A stretch of 64,000 nt of DNA, taken from the NCBI GenBank assembly GCA_036389035.1, contig DASVQQ010000002.1:115950-179949 (forward strand), given 5' to 3'. Shown here piece after piece: positions 1 to 8,629 of the stretch. The notes beneath the pieces are model-generated. The model had not been told where the DNA came from. It did not search any database and saw only the letters and a list, made by a program, of their open reading frames with translations. Origin of the DNA: Jatrophihabitans sp. (GTDB taxonomy: Bacteria; Actinomycetota; Actinomycetes; Mycobacteriales; Jatrophihabitantaceae). Every line of letters starts with the position of its first letter. Position 1 is the first letter of the stretch. The position numbers were made by a program, and so were the translations under genes.

Positions 1-60
1 CGCCGCACAGATCTGCCGGGCCGGCTCGTGCGGCGCCTCAGCGACGGCAGTGTTCTCTTC

Positions 61-393
61 ATGCATCCAGGTAGGGCGGTCCAGCTGCTGGACCTCGGCC
101 GACTCGAGCACCTCAGCCGCGAGCTGGCCGGCGCCGCCGACGAGCTGGCCGGGGTGCGCTCGACCCTGCGGGCCCGGGCCGCCGGCCTGGGGTGGCACTC
201 CGGGGCAGCCCGGGCCTTTCAGGCAGTCCTGCACGAGCTGCTCGGGCAGCTGGGCCAGTCCGGCTCGCGGCTGACCGAGCTGTCCGCCGCGGTTCGCGCC
301 CACCAGCAGCGGGCCGCCGGCCGGGCCGCCTCGGTGGCCCAGCTCGCCCACGCCTCCCTCGACCTCGTCGAACGGGTGGTGCGGCTGCCGTGA
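61..393 (+). CDS. WXG100-like small helical protein
   Basis: A 110-residue, Ala/Leu-rich, almost wholly helical protein without signal peptide or membrane segment. Near the middle it has a Trp followed by small residues (LGWHSGAARAF), which resembles the W-x-G turn between the two helices of ESX/type VII secretion substrates, with Ser-Gly instead of the exact WxG. The ATG at 61 is preferred; an in-frame GTG at 28 is possible and neither has a clear ribosome binding site. Its stop overlaps the next start as GTGA, so the two are translationally coupled. A type VII-related role is inference from size, fold and partner; no ESX core gene is in view. Confidence 0.6.
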   Translation: MHPGRAVQLLDLGRLEHLSRELAGAADELAGVRSTLRARAAGLGWHSGAARAFQAVLHELLGQLGQSGSRLTELSAAVRAHQQRAAGRAASVAQLAHASLDLVERVVRLP

Positions 394-1667
394 GCGGCCC
401 GATCACCGTCCGGGGCGGCAGCGACTCGATCGCCGCCGACATCGAGCAGCTCGCCGCGTTCGCCTCGGCGCTGGACCGGGCCGCCGAGCAGGTCGGCGGC
501 ACGCTGCGGGCGCTGGCCCGCTGCCTGGCCGAGCCGGCGATGGTTCCCGCAGCCGTTCTGGACCCCGCCGGCGCCGCCCAGATCCTGGCCCTGACCGGCG
601 TGGCGATGGCCGGGACAGCCGGCGTACTGGCCGGTTGCCAGTCCCTCGCGACCGGCCTGCGGCTGGCCGCCGGGTCCTACCGGGCGGCCGACGAGCTCGA
701 CCGGCGGCTGGCGCCCGTGCTTGCCGCCGGTCTGCGGTTGCCGCTGGCGCTGATGCCTATTTCGGTCCCGTCGCCGGCCCGGTTGCAGGCCGGCCTGACC
801 GCCGATCCGGAGCTGGTCGACGTGGCGGTGCAGCTGCTGACGGCCGGCGGCTCCGGCGGCCTGCCGGTGCCCGGCGCCACCGCCCGGCTGGCCGGGCTGC
901 TGGCCACCCCGTTCGCCGACGGCGCCGCCGTGGTGAGCGCCCGGCCGGGCATGCCGACCGGTGACCGGAACGGACCGCCGCGCGGCGCCGCCGACCTGAT
1001 CCGGGCCCTGGCCCTGCGCAATGCCCACAACGACGGCGGCGGCACGATCGACGTCCGGATCCTCGACGGCCCGAGCGGGCGCCGGGTGATCCTCGACATC
1101 ACCGGCACCACGGCGTGGAACCTCGACCCGACGCGCCGCACCGCACCCGTCAGCGACCTCGGCACCAACCTGCGGGCGCTGGCCAACCGGTCCTCGGTCT
1201 TCGAGCGGGGCGTGCTGCAGGCGCTTCGCCAGGCCGGCGTCACGCCGAGCGAGCCGATCATGCTGGTGGGCCACAGCCAGGGCGGCATGATCGCGGCCCA
1301 GCTGGCCGGCCGGCTGCGGGCCGGGTCCGAGTTCAGCGTGACCCATCTGGTGACCGCCGGCTCACCGGTCGGCCTGGCGCCCGTGCCGCGCTCGGTGTCG
1401 GTGCTGTCGCTGCAGAACCGCGGCGACGTCGTGCCCGAGCTGGACGGCGTGGCCAACCCACGACGGGCCGGCTGGATCACCGTGCACACCGCGCATGGCG
1501 ACAGCTCGGTGCTCGGCAGGCACTCGCTGGGTTCCTACCTGGCCGGCGCCGTCGACCTGGACGGCAGCGCTGACCCGGCGCTGGCGCACTGGCGACGCGG
1601 CGCTGCCGGCTTTCTCGGCGCCGAGCGGGTCAGCACCCAGGTGTTTCAGATCCGGCGGGCGGACTGA
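390..1667 (+). CDS. alpha/beta hydrolase with WXG-like N-terminal helical domain
   Basis: 425 residues from a GTG that overlaps the upstream stop (GTGA). The N-terminal ~150 residues are Ala-rich helices like the upstream small protein; the C-terminal half is an alpha/beta hydrolase with nucleophile elbow GHSQGG (Ser296) and the small-residue context of lipases/esterases. A His near the C-terminus (GRHSLGSY) could be the catalytic base. No Sec signal peptide is seen, so if exported it would travel with its helical domain, as proposed for some type VII effectors. A much longer in-frame start near 192 would overlap the previous gene by about 200 bp and is rejected. Substrate unknown. Confidence 0.75.
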   Translation: MSGPITVRGGSDSIAADIEQLAAFASALDRAAEQVGGTLRALARCLAEPAMVPAAVLDPAGAAQILALTGVAMAGTAGVLAGCQSLATGLRLAAGSYRAADELDRRLAPVLAAGLRLPLALMPISVPSPARLQAGLTADPELVDVAVQLLTAGGSGGLPVPGATARLAGLLATPFADGAAVVSARPGMPTGDRNGPPRGAADLIRALALRNAHNDGGGTIDVRILDGPSGRRVILDITGTTAWNLDPTRRTAPVSDLGTNLRALANRSSVFERGVLQALRQAGVTPSEPIMLVGHSQGGMIAAQLAGRLRAGSEFSVTHLVTAGSPVGLAPVPRSVSVLSLQNRGDVVPELDGVANPRRAGWITVHTAHGDSSVLGRHSLGSYLAGAVDLDGSADPALAHWRRGAAGFLGAERVSTQVFQIRRAD

Positions 1668-1745
1668 ACCGGGGCAGGCCCTCCGCTGCGGCTGCCTCAC
1701 ACCTCTGCGGTTGCCTCAAACGCCGAGGTGCAGCACGATCAGGCG

Positions 1746-3365
1746 ATGCTGGGGTTGATGCAGGACGTTCCGCTGACCATCGAGTACATCCTCCGTCGGG
1801 GCGAGCGAATGTATCCCCACGCGCGCGTCACCACCCAGCTGGCGCAGGGCCAGGAGCGGATCAGCTTCACCGAGCTGGCCACCCGGTCCCGGCAGGTGGC
1901 CGGCGTCCTGGACCGGCTGGGCGTCTCGGCCGACGGCCGGGTCGGCTCGTTCGGCTGGAACACCGCCAATCACACGGCGCTGTACTTCGGAGTGCCGTGC
2001 ACCGGCCGGGTGCTGCACACCCTCAACATCCGGCTCTTTCCCGAGCAGCTGGTCTACACCGTCGAGCACGCCGAGGACGAGGTCGTCTTCGTGGACCGGT
2101 CGCTGCTGCCGCTGTTCGGGCAGTACCTGCCCAAGCTCAGCACCGTCCGGCACGTGGTGGTCTTCGACGACGGAGCGCCGAGCCCGCTGCCCGACGATCC
2201 CCGGGTGGTGCTCTGGGACGACGTGGTGGGCGAGGAGTTCGACTTCACCGGCATGGTCACCGACGAGCACACCGCCGCGGCCCTCTGCTACACCACCGGC
2301 ACCACCGGCAATCCCAAGGGCGTGCTCTACTCCCACCGCTCCACCTACCTGCACGCCCTGATCACCCACGTGCCCGGCACCTTCTCCGTCAGCGACGCCG
2401 ACATCCTCATGCCGGTGGTGCCGATGTTCCACGCGATGGCCTGGGGGTTGCCCTACTCCGCCGTGATGGCCGGCGCGAGCCTGGTGATGCCGGGCCCCGG
2501 CATGACGCCGCCGGCGTTGGTGGACCTGCTCGAGAGCGAGCGGGTGACCCTCACCGCGGGGGTGCCGACGATCTGGATGGGCATGCTGCCGCTGCTGGCC
2601 GGCCGCGACCTGTCCGCCTTGCGCAGCGTGATCTGCGGCGGCTCGGCGGTGCCCAAGGCGCTGTCCGAAGGCTGGCGGGCCGCGATCGGGTTGCCGATCA
2701 CCCAGGCCTGGGGCATGACCGAACTCTCGCCGCTGGGAACGGTCTGCTCGATGCGGGCCGAGCACGCCGACCTGCCCGAGGAGCAGAAGGCCGACATCCG
2801 CGCGACCGCGGGGTGGCCACCGATCGGGGTCGAGATGCGGATCGTGGACTCCGAGACCCGCGAGGAGCTGCCCTGGGACGATCGGGCCACCGGCGAGCTG
2901 GAGACCCGGGGACCGTGGATCGCCCGGCAGTACTACCGCACCGACGAGTCCGGTGAGCAGTTCTCACCCGACGGCTGGCTGCGCACCGGTGACGTCGGGG
3001 CGATCTCGGAGTTGGGCTACCTGCGGTTGGTCGACCGGACCAAGGACCTGATCAAGTCCGGCGGCGAGTGGATCTCCTCGGTGGACCTGGAGAACCAGAT
3101 CATGGCGCATCCGGCGGTCGCCGAGGCCGCTGTCATCGCCGTCCCGCACCCGCGATGGATGGAGCGGCCGCTGGCCTGCGTGGTGCTCAAAGCGGATCAG
3201 ACGGTGGACAAGGCCGAGCTGGGGGCGTTCCTGGCCGAGCGGGTGGACAAGTGGCGGCTGCCCGATGACATCGTGTTCCTCGACGAGATCCCCAAGACCA
3301 GCGTCGGCAAGTTCTCCAAGAAATCGCTTCGCGAGCAGTTCGCCGACCGCCGGTTCGGCGACTGA
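1746..3365 (+). CDS. long-chain fatty acid--CoA ligase (FadD family)
   Basis: 539-residue adenylate-forming enzyme that would activate a fatty acid with ATP and CoA. The AMP/phosphate-binding signature [12 protein letters not shown] lies at about residue 182, followed by the later motifs [19 protein letters not shown] and [16 protein letters not shown], and the C-terminal catalytic Lys region [10 protein letters not shown]. Length and N-terminus ([14 protein letters not shown]) match actinobacterial medium/long-chain acyl-CoA synthetases. The start at 1746 is chosen from that N-terminus; a GTG at 1728 or the ATG at 1758 are alternatives. It stands alone with no beta-oxidation neighbours, so the chain-length preference cannot be read from context. 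Confidence 0.9.
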   Translation: MLGLMQDVPLTIEYILRRGERMYPHARVTTQLAQGQERISFTELATRSRQVAGVLDRLGVSADGRVGSFGWNTANHTALYFGVPCTGRVLHTLNIRLFPEQLVYTVEHAEDEVVFVDRSLLPLFGQYLPKLSTVRHVVVFDDGAPSPLPDDPRVVLWDDVVGEEFDFTGMVTDEHTAAALCYTTGTTGNPKGVLYSHRSTYLHALITHVPGTFSVSDADILMPVVPMFHAMAWGLPYSAVMAGASLVMPGPGMTPPALVDLLESERVTLTAGVPTIWMGMLPLLAGRDLSALRSVICGGSAVPKALSEGWRAAIGLPITQAWGMTELSPLGTVCSMRAEHADLPEEQKADIRATAGWPPIGVEMRIVDSETREELPWDDRATGELETRGPWIARQYYRTDESGEQFSPDGWLRTGDVGAISELGYLRLVDRTKDLIKSGGEWISSVDLENQIMAHPAVAEAAVIAVPHPRWMERPLACVVLKADQTVDKAELGAFLAERVDKWRLPDDIVFLDEIPKTSVGKFSKKSLREQFADRRFGD

Positions 3366-3747
3366 TCCGGCGCGGCCGACGCCGCCCTCCTGGCCGCCGG
3401 CCCGAGTATAAATCTGCCCATTTCGGGGCGCTGAATCGAATTACCTTGATTGGAACTGCCTAATCGCTCACGCGAGCAGCCCGCCGGACGATGGGTTCAG
3501 CTGACGCACCGCACATCGCAGTTGACGTGAGCGGTCGGACGGCTAGTCGATAGCGGCTTTCCGGCCGGTCAGCGACACAGTTGCACAGGTAACGATTTCA
3601 GAACGCAAAGCGATCGTCCTACTACTGACAGTTACGGTGCCGACGTAACAGATGTTACCAAAGTGACCAGAGTGCTTCTCATGCAGGCTGTGTGAGGCAC
3701 ACCGGGGGTCAGGTCAGCGACCACCAGAGAAGTCAGGACGACCACAT
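3366..3747 (+). promoter_or_regulatory. 382-bp leader of the secreted modular protein
   Basis: Gene-free stretch, visibly richer in A/T than its surroundings. It contains four GTAAC/GTTAC pentamers (listed separately), an inverted repeat GTGTG-AGG-CACAC at 3690-3702, and a weak Shine-Dalgarno (AGGACG) 6 bases before the ATG at 3748. I looked for a c-di-AMP (ydaO) riboswitch, common before actinobacterial cell-wall genes, and saw no matching core. Confidence 0.5.
3589..3658. promoter_or_regulatory. cluster of four GTAAC/GTTAC boxes
   Basis: GTAAC at 3589-3593, GTTAC at 3631-3635, GTAAC at 3645-3649 and GTTAC at 3654-3658; the last two form the inverted repeat GTAAC-AGAT-GTTAC. Paired GTAAC-type pentamers resemble the sites of the response regulator MtrA, which controls wall-remodelling genes in actinobacteria. 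Assignment to MtrA is inference. Confidence 0.45.
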
Positions 3748-6645
3748 ATGCTCAACCGCGCAACGTCTCTCACGCACGTGCTGAGCCGACGGCAGGCACC
3801 GAGCCGCAAGGCGGCCCGCCCGCTCCTCGCCGTCACCGCTGTCGCGGTCACCGTGCTGGCGCTGCTCACCCCGGTCACCGCGAACGCCGTCACCGGCGCC
3901 AACCCGATCGGGGTGCTGGACTCGGTGTCGGTCCGGCCGTCCGACGGGGTGGTCACCATCTCGGGCTGGACTGCCGACCTCGACGACCCGGTCGACCCGT
4001 TGCGGGTGGAGATCTATGACAACGACGTGTACGCCACGGCGGTGATCGCCCGCGACTCCCGGCCCGACGTCGGCGTCTCGGTGCCCAAGGTCGGCCCGAA
4101 CCACGGCTTCACGGTGAGCTACCCCGGCAAGACCGGCGTGCACGAGGTCTGCGCGGTCGCCCTCAACCACGTCGGCGGAGCCAACACCGAGCTCGGCTGC
4201 CGCACCGTCCGGATCAGCAACGACCCGGTCGGCGTCCTCGAGGTCAGCCCGCAGCGACCGGGCGGCTTCCTCATCAGCGGCTACGCGATCGACCCGAACG
4301 CCCCCACCGCCGCCGTCCTGATCCGCACCTACATCGACGGGCAGTACCACTCCGGCCGGCTCGCCAGCGCACCCCGCACCGGCCTGCCGGCGCAGTACGC
4401 GGCCGCCGGTTCCAACCACGGTTTCTCCTTCCTCGCCCCGATGACCGCCGGCGTCCATCAGATCTGCGCCTACGCGATGAACATCGGCGCCGGAAACGTC
4501 AACCTCCGGCTCGGCTGCCGGACCGTCACGATGATCAACAACCCGGTCGGCGCCCTGGAGAGCGCCGCGCAACAGCCGGGCGGCTTCCTGGCCACCGGCT
4601 ACGCGCTGGACCCCGACGTCACCAGCTCGATCGCGGTGCGCATCTACCTCGACGGCAAGTGGGTCGCCAGCGGCCCGGCCGCGGCCCCCCGTCCGGACCT
4701 GCTGACGCGTTACCCCGCCAACGGGCAGAACCACGGCTTCTCGATCTTCACCCCGGTACCCGCCGGCGTCCACCAGCTCTGCGCGTACGGGATGAACGTC
4801 GGCGCGGGCACCGTCAACACCCGGTTCGGCTGCCGCACCGTGACAATGATCAACAACCCGGTCGGCGCCCTGGAGAGCGCTCCGGTGCAGCCGGGCGGCT
4901 TCCTGGCCACCGGCTACGTGCTGGACCCCGACGTCACCGGCTCGATCGCGGTCCGCATCTACCTCGACGGCAAGTACGTCGCCAGCGGCCTGGCCGCGGC
5001 CCCGCGCCCGGACCTGCTGGCGCGCTACCCCAAGCACGGCCAGAACCACGGCTTCGCGATCTTCACCCCCGCATCGGCGGGCACCCACCAGCTCTGCGCG
5101 TACGGGATGAACGTCGGCGCGGGCACCGTCAACACCCGGTTCGGCTGCCGCACGGTGTCGCGCACCAGTGACCCGGTCGGCTCCGGCGCCAGCATCGCGC
5201 GGGTCGGCACCTCCAACGCCATCGCGATCTCCGGCTGGGCCCTGGACCCCGACACCGCCTCGCCGATCAAGGTGCAGGTCACCAGCGACGGCGTGAGCAA
5301 GCAACTGCTGACCGCCAACCTGGCCTCCAGCGGGTCCACCAAGGCCTGGCCCCGCTACGGCGCGTACCACGGCTACTCCGCCAACGTGACCCTCGACGGG
5401 TTCGAGCACACGGTGTGCGTCGCGGCTATCAACGTCGGCGAGGGCAAGGACGTCACCCAGGGCTGCAGGGTGATCAGCACCTCGGGCGCCTCCGCACCGG
5501 CGGCGCCCACCGAGCTGAGCGCGGTGCCGGGCAGCAAGCTGGTCACCCTCAGGTGGACCGCGGCTCGCTCGGTCACCTCGCCGGTGACCAGCTACCAGAT
5601 CACCGTCACGCCGGGCGGTCGCATCGTGACGGTGCCCGGAACGGCCGTCTCGGCAGCGATCGGCAGCCTGACCAACGGCGTCCAGTACACCTTCTCGGTG
5701 CGGGCGGTCAACGAGCTGGGACGAAGCTCGGTGGCAACGGTCAAGGCCACCCCGACCTCGATCCCGCTGCAGGTCACCCCGGCCCCGATCTCGACCAGTC
5801 ACTACGTGCGCAACCTGACCGGCAACGCCACCACCGACATCGCCCTGATGCGCCAGATGGGCGCCGGTGACGCCAGCCGCAACCCGTCCGGGCACAGCTA
5901 CCTGGTGCTGCTGCAGATCGGCGGCCAGGTCGAGTACCGCAACGGCACGCTGCTCTCGGCGACCTCCCGGTTCGTCAGCTATCCCGCCGTGGTGACCGCG
6001 ATGAAGGCCTACCTGGACGGCTACGCCACCACCCAACGGCCCTCCGCTCCGCTGACCCTGGCGATCGGCACGAACAACGACATCGACGTCAACTACTCGG
6101 CCGGCGTGTCCTGGGCGCGCAACATCGTCAACCCGGTCGCCGCCTACGCCGCCAGCCGGCACCCCGCCGTGGTCATCGCGGGCGCCAACGACATCGAGCC
6201 CGGCTTCTCGGCGACGGTGGGCGAGAGCCGCGCCTGGGTCTCCGGTTACCTGGCCGCCACCGGCGCCAAGTACGTCTTCAACGGCTCGGCCGACGGCTGC
6301 TCCACCTACGCCACGGGCGGCCGGTGCAACAACGGCTGGACGCAGGCTGACATGCAATGGGTCAGCGGCGGCGCGGCGCCGAGCCGGACCATCAGCCTGC
6401 CGCAGATCTACAACTACGCGATGCCGCTGCAGTGGAAGAACATCTCGCTCACCGGCACCGCGGCCGGCAAGCCGCGGATCTACTTCGGCGGCCCGCTCAC
6501 CGAGGTGACCGCCTGCGATCAGGCCAGGACCTGTGACAGCATCGGCAACATCGACGCCTGGAACCGGCTGTGGAGCGCGATCTCGTCCACGACCGCCACC
6601 AGGCAGGCCCAGATGCCACACGGCACCGACCTTCGCATCAACTAG
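3748..6645 (+). CDS. large secreted modular protein with five ~105-residue repeats, FN3 and an unknown C-terminal domain
   Basis: 965 residues. The signal peptide has a basic n-region (RRQAPSRKAARP), a hydrophobic core and probable cleavage after TANA (~residue 47). Five related modules of about 105 residues follow (about 52-580). Each opens with N/DPVG(A/V)LE, carries an SGWxxDP or TGYxLDP strand, and closes with a Cys pair (VCAV or LCAYGMN, then GCRTV), probably disulfide-bonded. A fibronectin type III domain covers about 582-675. The last ~285 residues (HYVRNLTGNATTDIALM...) form a separate Trp- and Asp-rich domain with four Cys, which I do not recognise; its length would suit a TIM-barrel hydrolase. 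Modules 3 and 4 are almost identical in DNA. An exported, wall-associated role is likely; substrate unknown. Confidence 0.85.
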   Translation: MLNRATSLTHVLSRRQAPSRKAARPLLAVTAVAVTVLALLTPVTANAVTGANPIGVLDSVSVRPSDGVVTISGWTADLDDPVDPLRVEIYDNDVYATAVIARDSRPDVGVSVPKVGPNHGFTVSYPGKTGVHEVCAVALNHVGGANTELGCRTVRISNDPVGVLEVSPQRPGGFLISGYAIDPNAPTAAVLIRTYIDGQYHSGRLASAPRTGLPAQYAAAGSNHGFSFLAPMTAGVHQICAYAMNIGAGNVNLRLGCRTVTMINNPVGALESAAQQPGGFLATGYALDPDVTSSIAVRIYLDGKWVASGPAAAPRPDLLTRYPANGQNHGFSIFTPVPAGVHQLCAYGMNVGAGTVNTRFGCRTVTMINNPVGALESAPVQPGGFLATGYVLDPDVTGSIAVRIYLDGKYVASGLAAAPRPDLLARYPKHGQNHGFAIFTPASAGTHQLCAYGMNVGAGTVNTRFGCRTVSRTSDPVGSGASIARVGTSNAIAISGWALDPDTASPIKVQVTSDGVSKQLLTANLASSGSTKAWPRYGAYHGYSANVTLDGFEHTVCVAAINVGEGKDVTQGCRVISTSGASAPAAPTELSAVPGSKLVTLRWTAARSVTSPVTSYQITVTPGGRIVTVPGTAVSAAIGSLTNGVQYTFSVRAVNELGRSSVATVKATPTSIPLQVTPAPISTSHYVRNLTGNATTDIALMRQMGAGDASRNPSGHSYLVLLQIGGQVEYRNGTLLSATSRFVSYPAVVTAMKAYLDGYATTQRPSAPLTLAIGTNNDIDVNYSAGVSWARNIVNPVAAYAASRHPAVVIAGANDIEPGFSATVGESRAWVSGYLAATGAKYVFNGSADGCSTYATGGRCNNGWTQADMQWVSGGAAPSRTISLPQIYNYAMPLQWKNISLTGTAAGKPRIYFGGPLTEVTACDQARTCDSIGNIDAWNRLWSAISSTTATRQAQMPHGTDLRIN
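4531..5160 (+). repeat. tandem duplication of a 315-bp coding module
   Basis: Two adjacent units of 315 bp (105 codons) begin at 4531 and 4846, each with ATGATCAACAACCCGGTC. They differ at scattered positions only, and are far closer to each other than to the flanking modules, so this is a recent in-frame duplication. Confidence 0.85.
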
Positions 6646-6656
6646 GAGCCGTCACC

Positions 6657-7361
6657 ATCACCGCATCCACCGGCACGGCAGCTCACGGCTGGAGCACCCG
6701 GCGGCTGACGCTGCTGCTGGTGACCACGCTGGCGCTGGCCACCGCCTGCACATCGGCTTCTACGGCCGCCGATCAGCCGGCCGCCTCGACGACGGCGTCA
6801 CCGGCCAGCACCCCGTCGACGTCGACGTCGGCGTCGGCGACGGCGACGGCTTCGCCCACGTGGAGCGCGACGGCGTCGGCCACTCCGGTCCGGCCCACCG
6901 TCACGCCTTCCTCGGCGCCGCCGGCGTCGAGCAGCCCCACCCGGGCGCCGGCCAGCTCATCGGCGCCCGGTCCGATCGACGGGTCGAACGGCTGCCCGAG
7001 CGCGACGCTGGGGGTGGCGGCGCTGCGGGCATCCGGGGCGGCCGGGCACCAGTACGCCTTTCTGCAGTTCACCAACAACTCGGCCAGGACCTGCTCGCTC
7101 ACCGGATTTCCCGGCGTCCAGCTGATCAGGGCGGGCGTCGCCCTGGGCAAGCCCGCGGTCCGCAGCGGCAAGCCCATCAGCAGGGTCCAACTGGCGCCGG
7201 GGAAGTCAGCCACCGCCCAGCTGGTCGGCGACTCGACCTGTAACGCCGAGAAGTCCGACTCGGTGCAGATCATCCCGCCGAACCGGACCGAGAGGTTCGT
7301 CGCGCCGCTGTCCTTGCGCGGCTGCCCGCTCACCATCGATCCGGTCGTGCTCGACAGCTGA
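6657..7361 (+). CDS. DUF4232 lipoprotein, start codon probably non-canonical
   Basis: About 235 residues. A positively charged n-region (STRR) and hydrophobic run LTLLLVTTLALATAC end in a lipobox Cys, followed by an ~80-residue Ser/Thr/Ala-rich linker. The globular domain (about the last 130 residues; TCSLTGFPGVQLI, QLAPGKSATAQL, and three Cys) matches DUF4232, a beta-sandwich of unknown function in actinobacterial lipoproteins. Start: an AGGAG at 6644-6648, embedded in the upstream stop, sits 8 bases before an ATC at 6657; no ATG/GTG/TTG is at a suitable place. The in-frame GTG at 6570 lies inside the previous gene and the GTG at 6720 would cut the signal peptide. Confidence 0.7.
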   Translation: MTASTGTAAHGWSTRRLTLLLVTTLALATACTSASTAADQPAASTTASPASTPSTSTSASATATASPTWSATASATPVRPTVTPSSAPPASSSPTRAPASSSAPGPIDGSNGCPSATLGVAALRASGAAGHQYAFLQFTNNSARTCSLTGFPGVQLIRAGVALGKPAVRSGKPISRVQLAPGKSATAQLVGDSTCNAEKSDSVQIIPPNRTERFVAPLSLRGCPLTIDPVVLDS

Positions 7362-7392
7362 GCCCGGCCGGCCGAGTGCCATGCTGGATGGC

Positions 7393-8418
7393 ATGACCTA
7401 TCTCGCTGCCGATGACCGTTACGAGCGCATGACCTACCGCCGGGCCGGCCGCAGCGGCATCAAGCTGCCGCTGATCTCACTCGGCCTCTGGCACAACTTC
7501 GGCGACGACCGGCCCTTGGACGGCCAGCGGGCGATCCTGCGCCGGGCCTTCGACCTGGGCGTCACCCACTTCGACCTGGCCAACAACTACGGCCCGCCCT
7601 ACGGCGCGGCCGAGGCGAACTTCGGCAAGATCTACCAGCAGGACTTCCTGCCTTATCGCGACGAGCTGTTCCTCTCGACCAAGGCCGGCTGGGACATGTG
7701 GCCCGGGCCTTACGGCGACCTGGGCTCGCGCAAGTACCTGCTGGCCAGCCTGGACCGCTCGCTGGCCCGGATGGGCGTGGATTACGTCGATGTCTTCTAC
7801 CACCACCGCAACGACCCGCAGACCCCGCTTGAGGAGACGATGGGAGCGCTGGACCACGCGGTCCGCTCCGGCAAGGCGCTCTACGCCGGCATCTCCTCCT
7901 ACTCCCCGCAGCGCACCGCCGAGGCCGCTCGGATCTTGCGCGAGCTGGGCACCCCGCTGTTCCTGCACCAGCCGTCCTACTCGCTGCTCAACCGCTGGAT
8001 CGAGGACGAGCTGCTCGGCACCACCGCGGCGGTGGGCGCCGGCGTGATCGTGTTCTCCCCGCTGGCGCAAGGGATGCTGACCGACAAATATCTCAACGGG
8101 GTGCCGGCCGACTCCCGGATGGCAGCCAACACCTCGCTGCCGACGGAGCTGCTCAGCGAGCAGAACCTGCAGCGCATCCGGGCGCTGAACGAGATCGCGG
8201 CGCGGCGCGGCCAGTCGCTTGCCCAGCTCGCGCTTGCTTGGGCCGCCCGGGACGAGCGGGTCAGCTCGGTGCTGATCGGCGCCTCCTCGGTAGGCCAGCT
8301 GGAGCAGAACATCGCCGCTCTGGAGCACCAGTCCTTCACCGCCGAGGAACTGGCCGAGATCGACCGGCATGCCGTCGAGGGTGACATCGACCTGTGGCGC
8401 GCGGTGGCAACCAGCTGA
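7393..8418 (+). CDS. gpr: L-glyceraldehyde 3-phosphate reductase-type aldo-keto reductase
   Basis: 341 residues, closely similar along its length to E. coli YghZ/Gpr, which reduces L-glyceraldehyde 3-phosphate and methylglyoxal with NADPH. The AKR tetrad is visible: Asp61 and Tyr66 in HFDLANNYG, Lys97 in STKAGWDMWPGPYG, His in VFYHHR. The C-terminal NADPH-binding SVLIGAS follows. The start at 7393 gives the N-terminus MTYLAADDRYERMTYRR, which aligns with YghZ; an ATG four codons upstream (7381) is possible. It is a single gene, close after the DUF4232 lipoprotein but with no shared function evident. Confidence 0.92.
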   Translation: MTYLAADDRYERMTYRRAGRSGIKLPLISLGLWHNFGDDRPLDGQRAILRRAFDLGVTHFDLANNYGPPYGAAEANFGKIYQQDFLPYRDELFLSTKAGWDMWPGPYGDLGSRKYLLASLDRSLARMGVDYVDVFYHHRNDPQTPLEETMGALDHAVRSGKALYAGISSYSPQRTAEAARILRELGTPLFLHQPSYSLLNRWIEDELLGTTAAVGAGVIVFSPLAQGMLTDKYLNGVPADSRMAANTSLPTELLSEQNLQRIRALNEIAARRGQSLAQLALAWAARDERVSSVLIGASSVGQLEQNIAALEHQSFTAEELAEIDRHAVEGDIDLWRAVATS

Positions 8419-8532
8419 GCATCGGCCGGCCCACGCCGACCCGGCCGGCTCATCCTGCGCCGCACCTCGTTTGATCACTCTCTGCAATCAGGCCGGGTCG
8501 CATAACTCTGCCAGTGTGCTTGCTCAAACCTG

Positions 8533-8546
8533 CATTCTATGGAATG
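8533..8546. promoter_or_regulatory. inverted repeat in the AT-rich leader of the biosynthetic cluster
   Basis: Perfect palindrome CATTC-TATG-GAATG in the 211-bp gap before the first cluster gene. The surrounding 8510-8560 is unusually A/T-rich for this window. A candidate operator or promoter element for the whole plus-strand chain; the cognate regulator is not in the window. Confidence 0.4.
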
Positions 8547-8629
8547 TTATGCCCGAACCAGTAGTTTGGGGCGATTAGGACAAGTACCCTGATGGCGTGC
8601 GGCCCCCTCGACTGTAGAGGAGGCTCACG

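Noticed and set aside
3366..3747. c-di-AMP (ydaO-type) riboswitch before the secreted protein
   Set aside because: The conserved GGGGAACC-type and pseudoknot segments are not recognisable; only short protein-binding-type boxes are seen.
3733..6621. 962-residue open frame on the minus strand opposite the modular secreted protein
   Set aside because: It is a GC-rich shadow with Arg/Asp/Gly-biased composition and no domain; the plus frame has a signal peptide, repeats and an FN3 domain.
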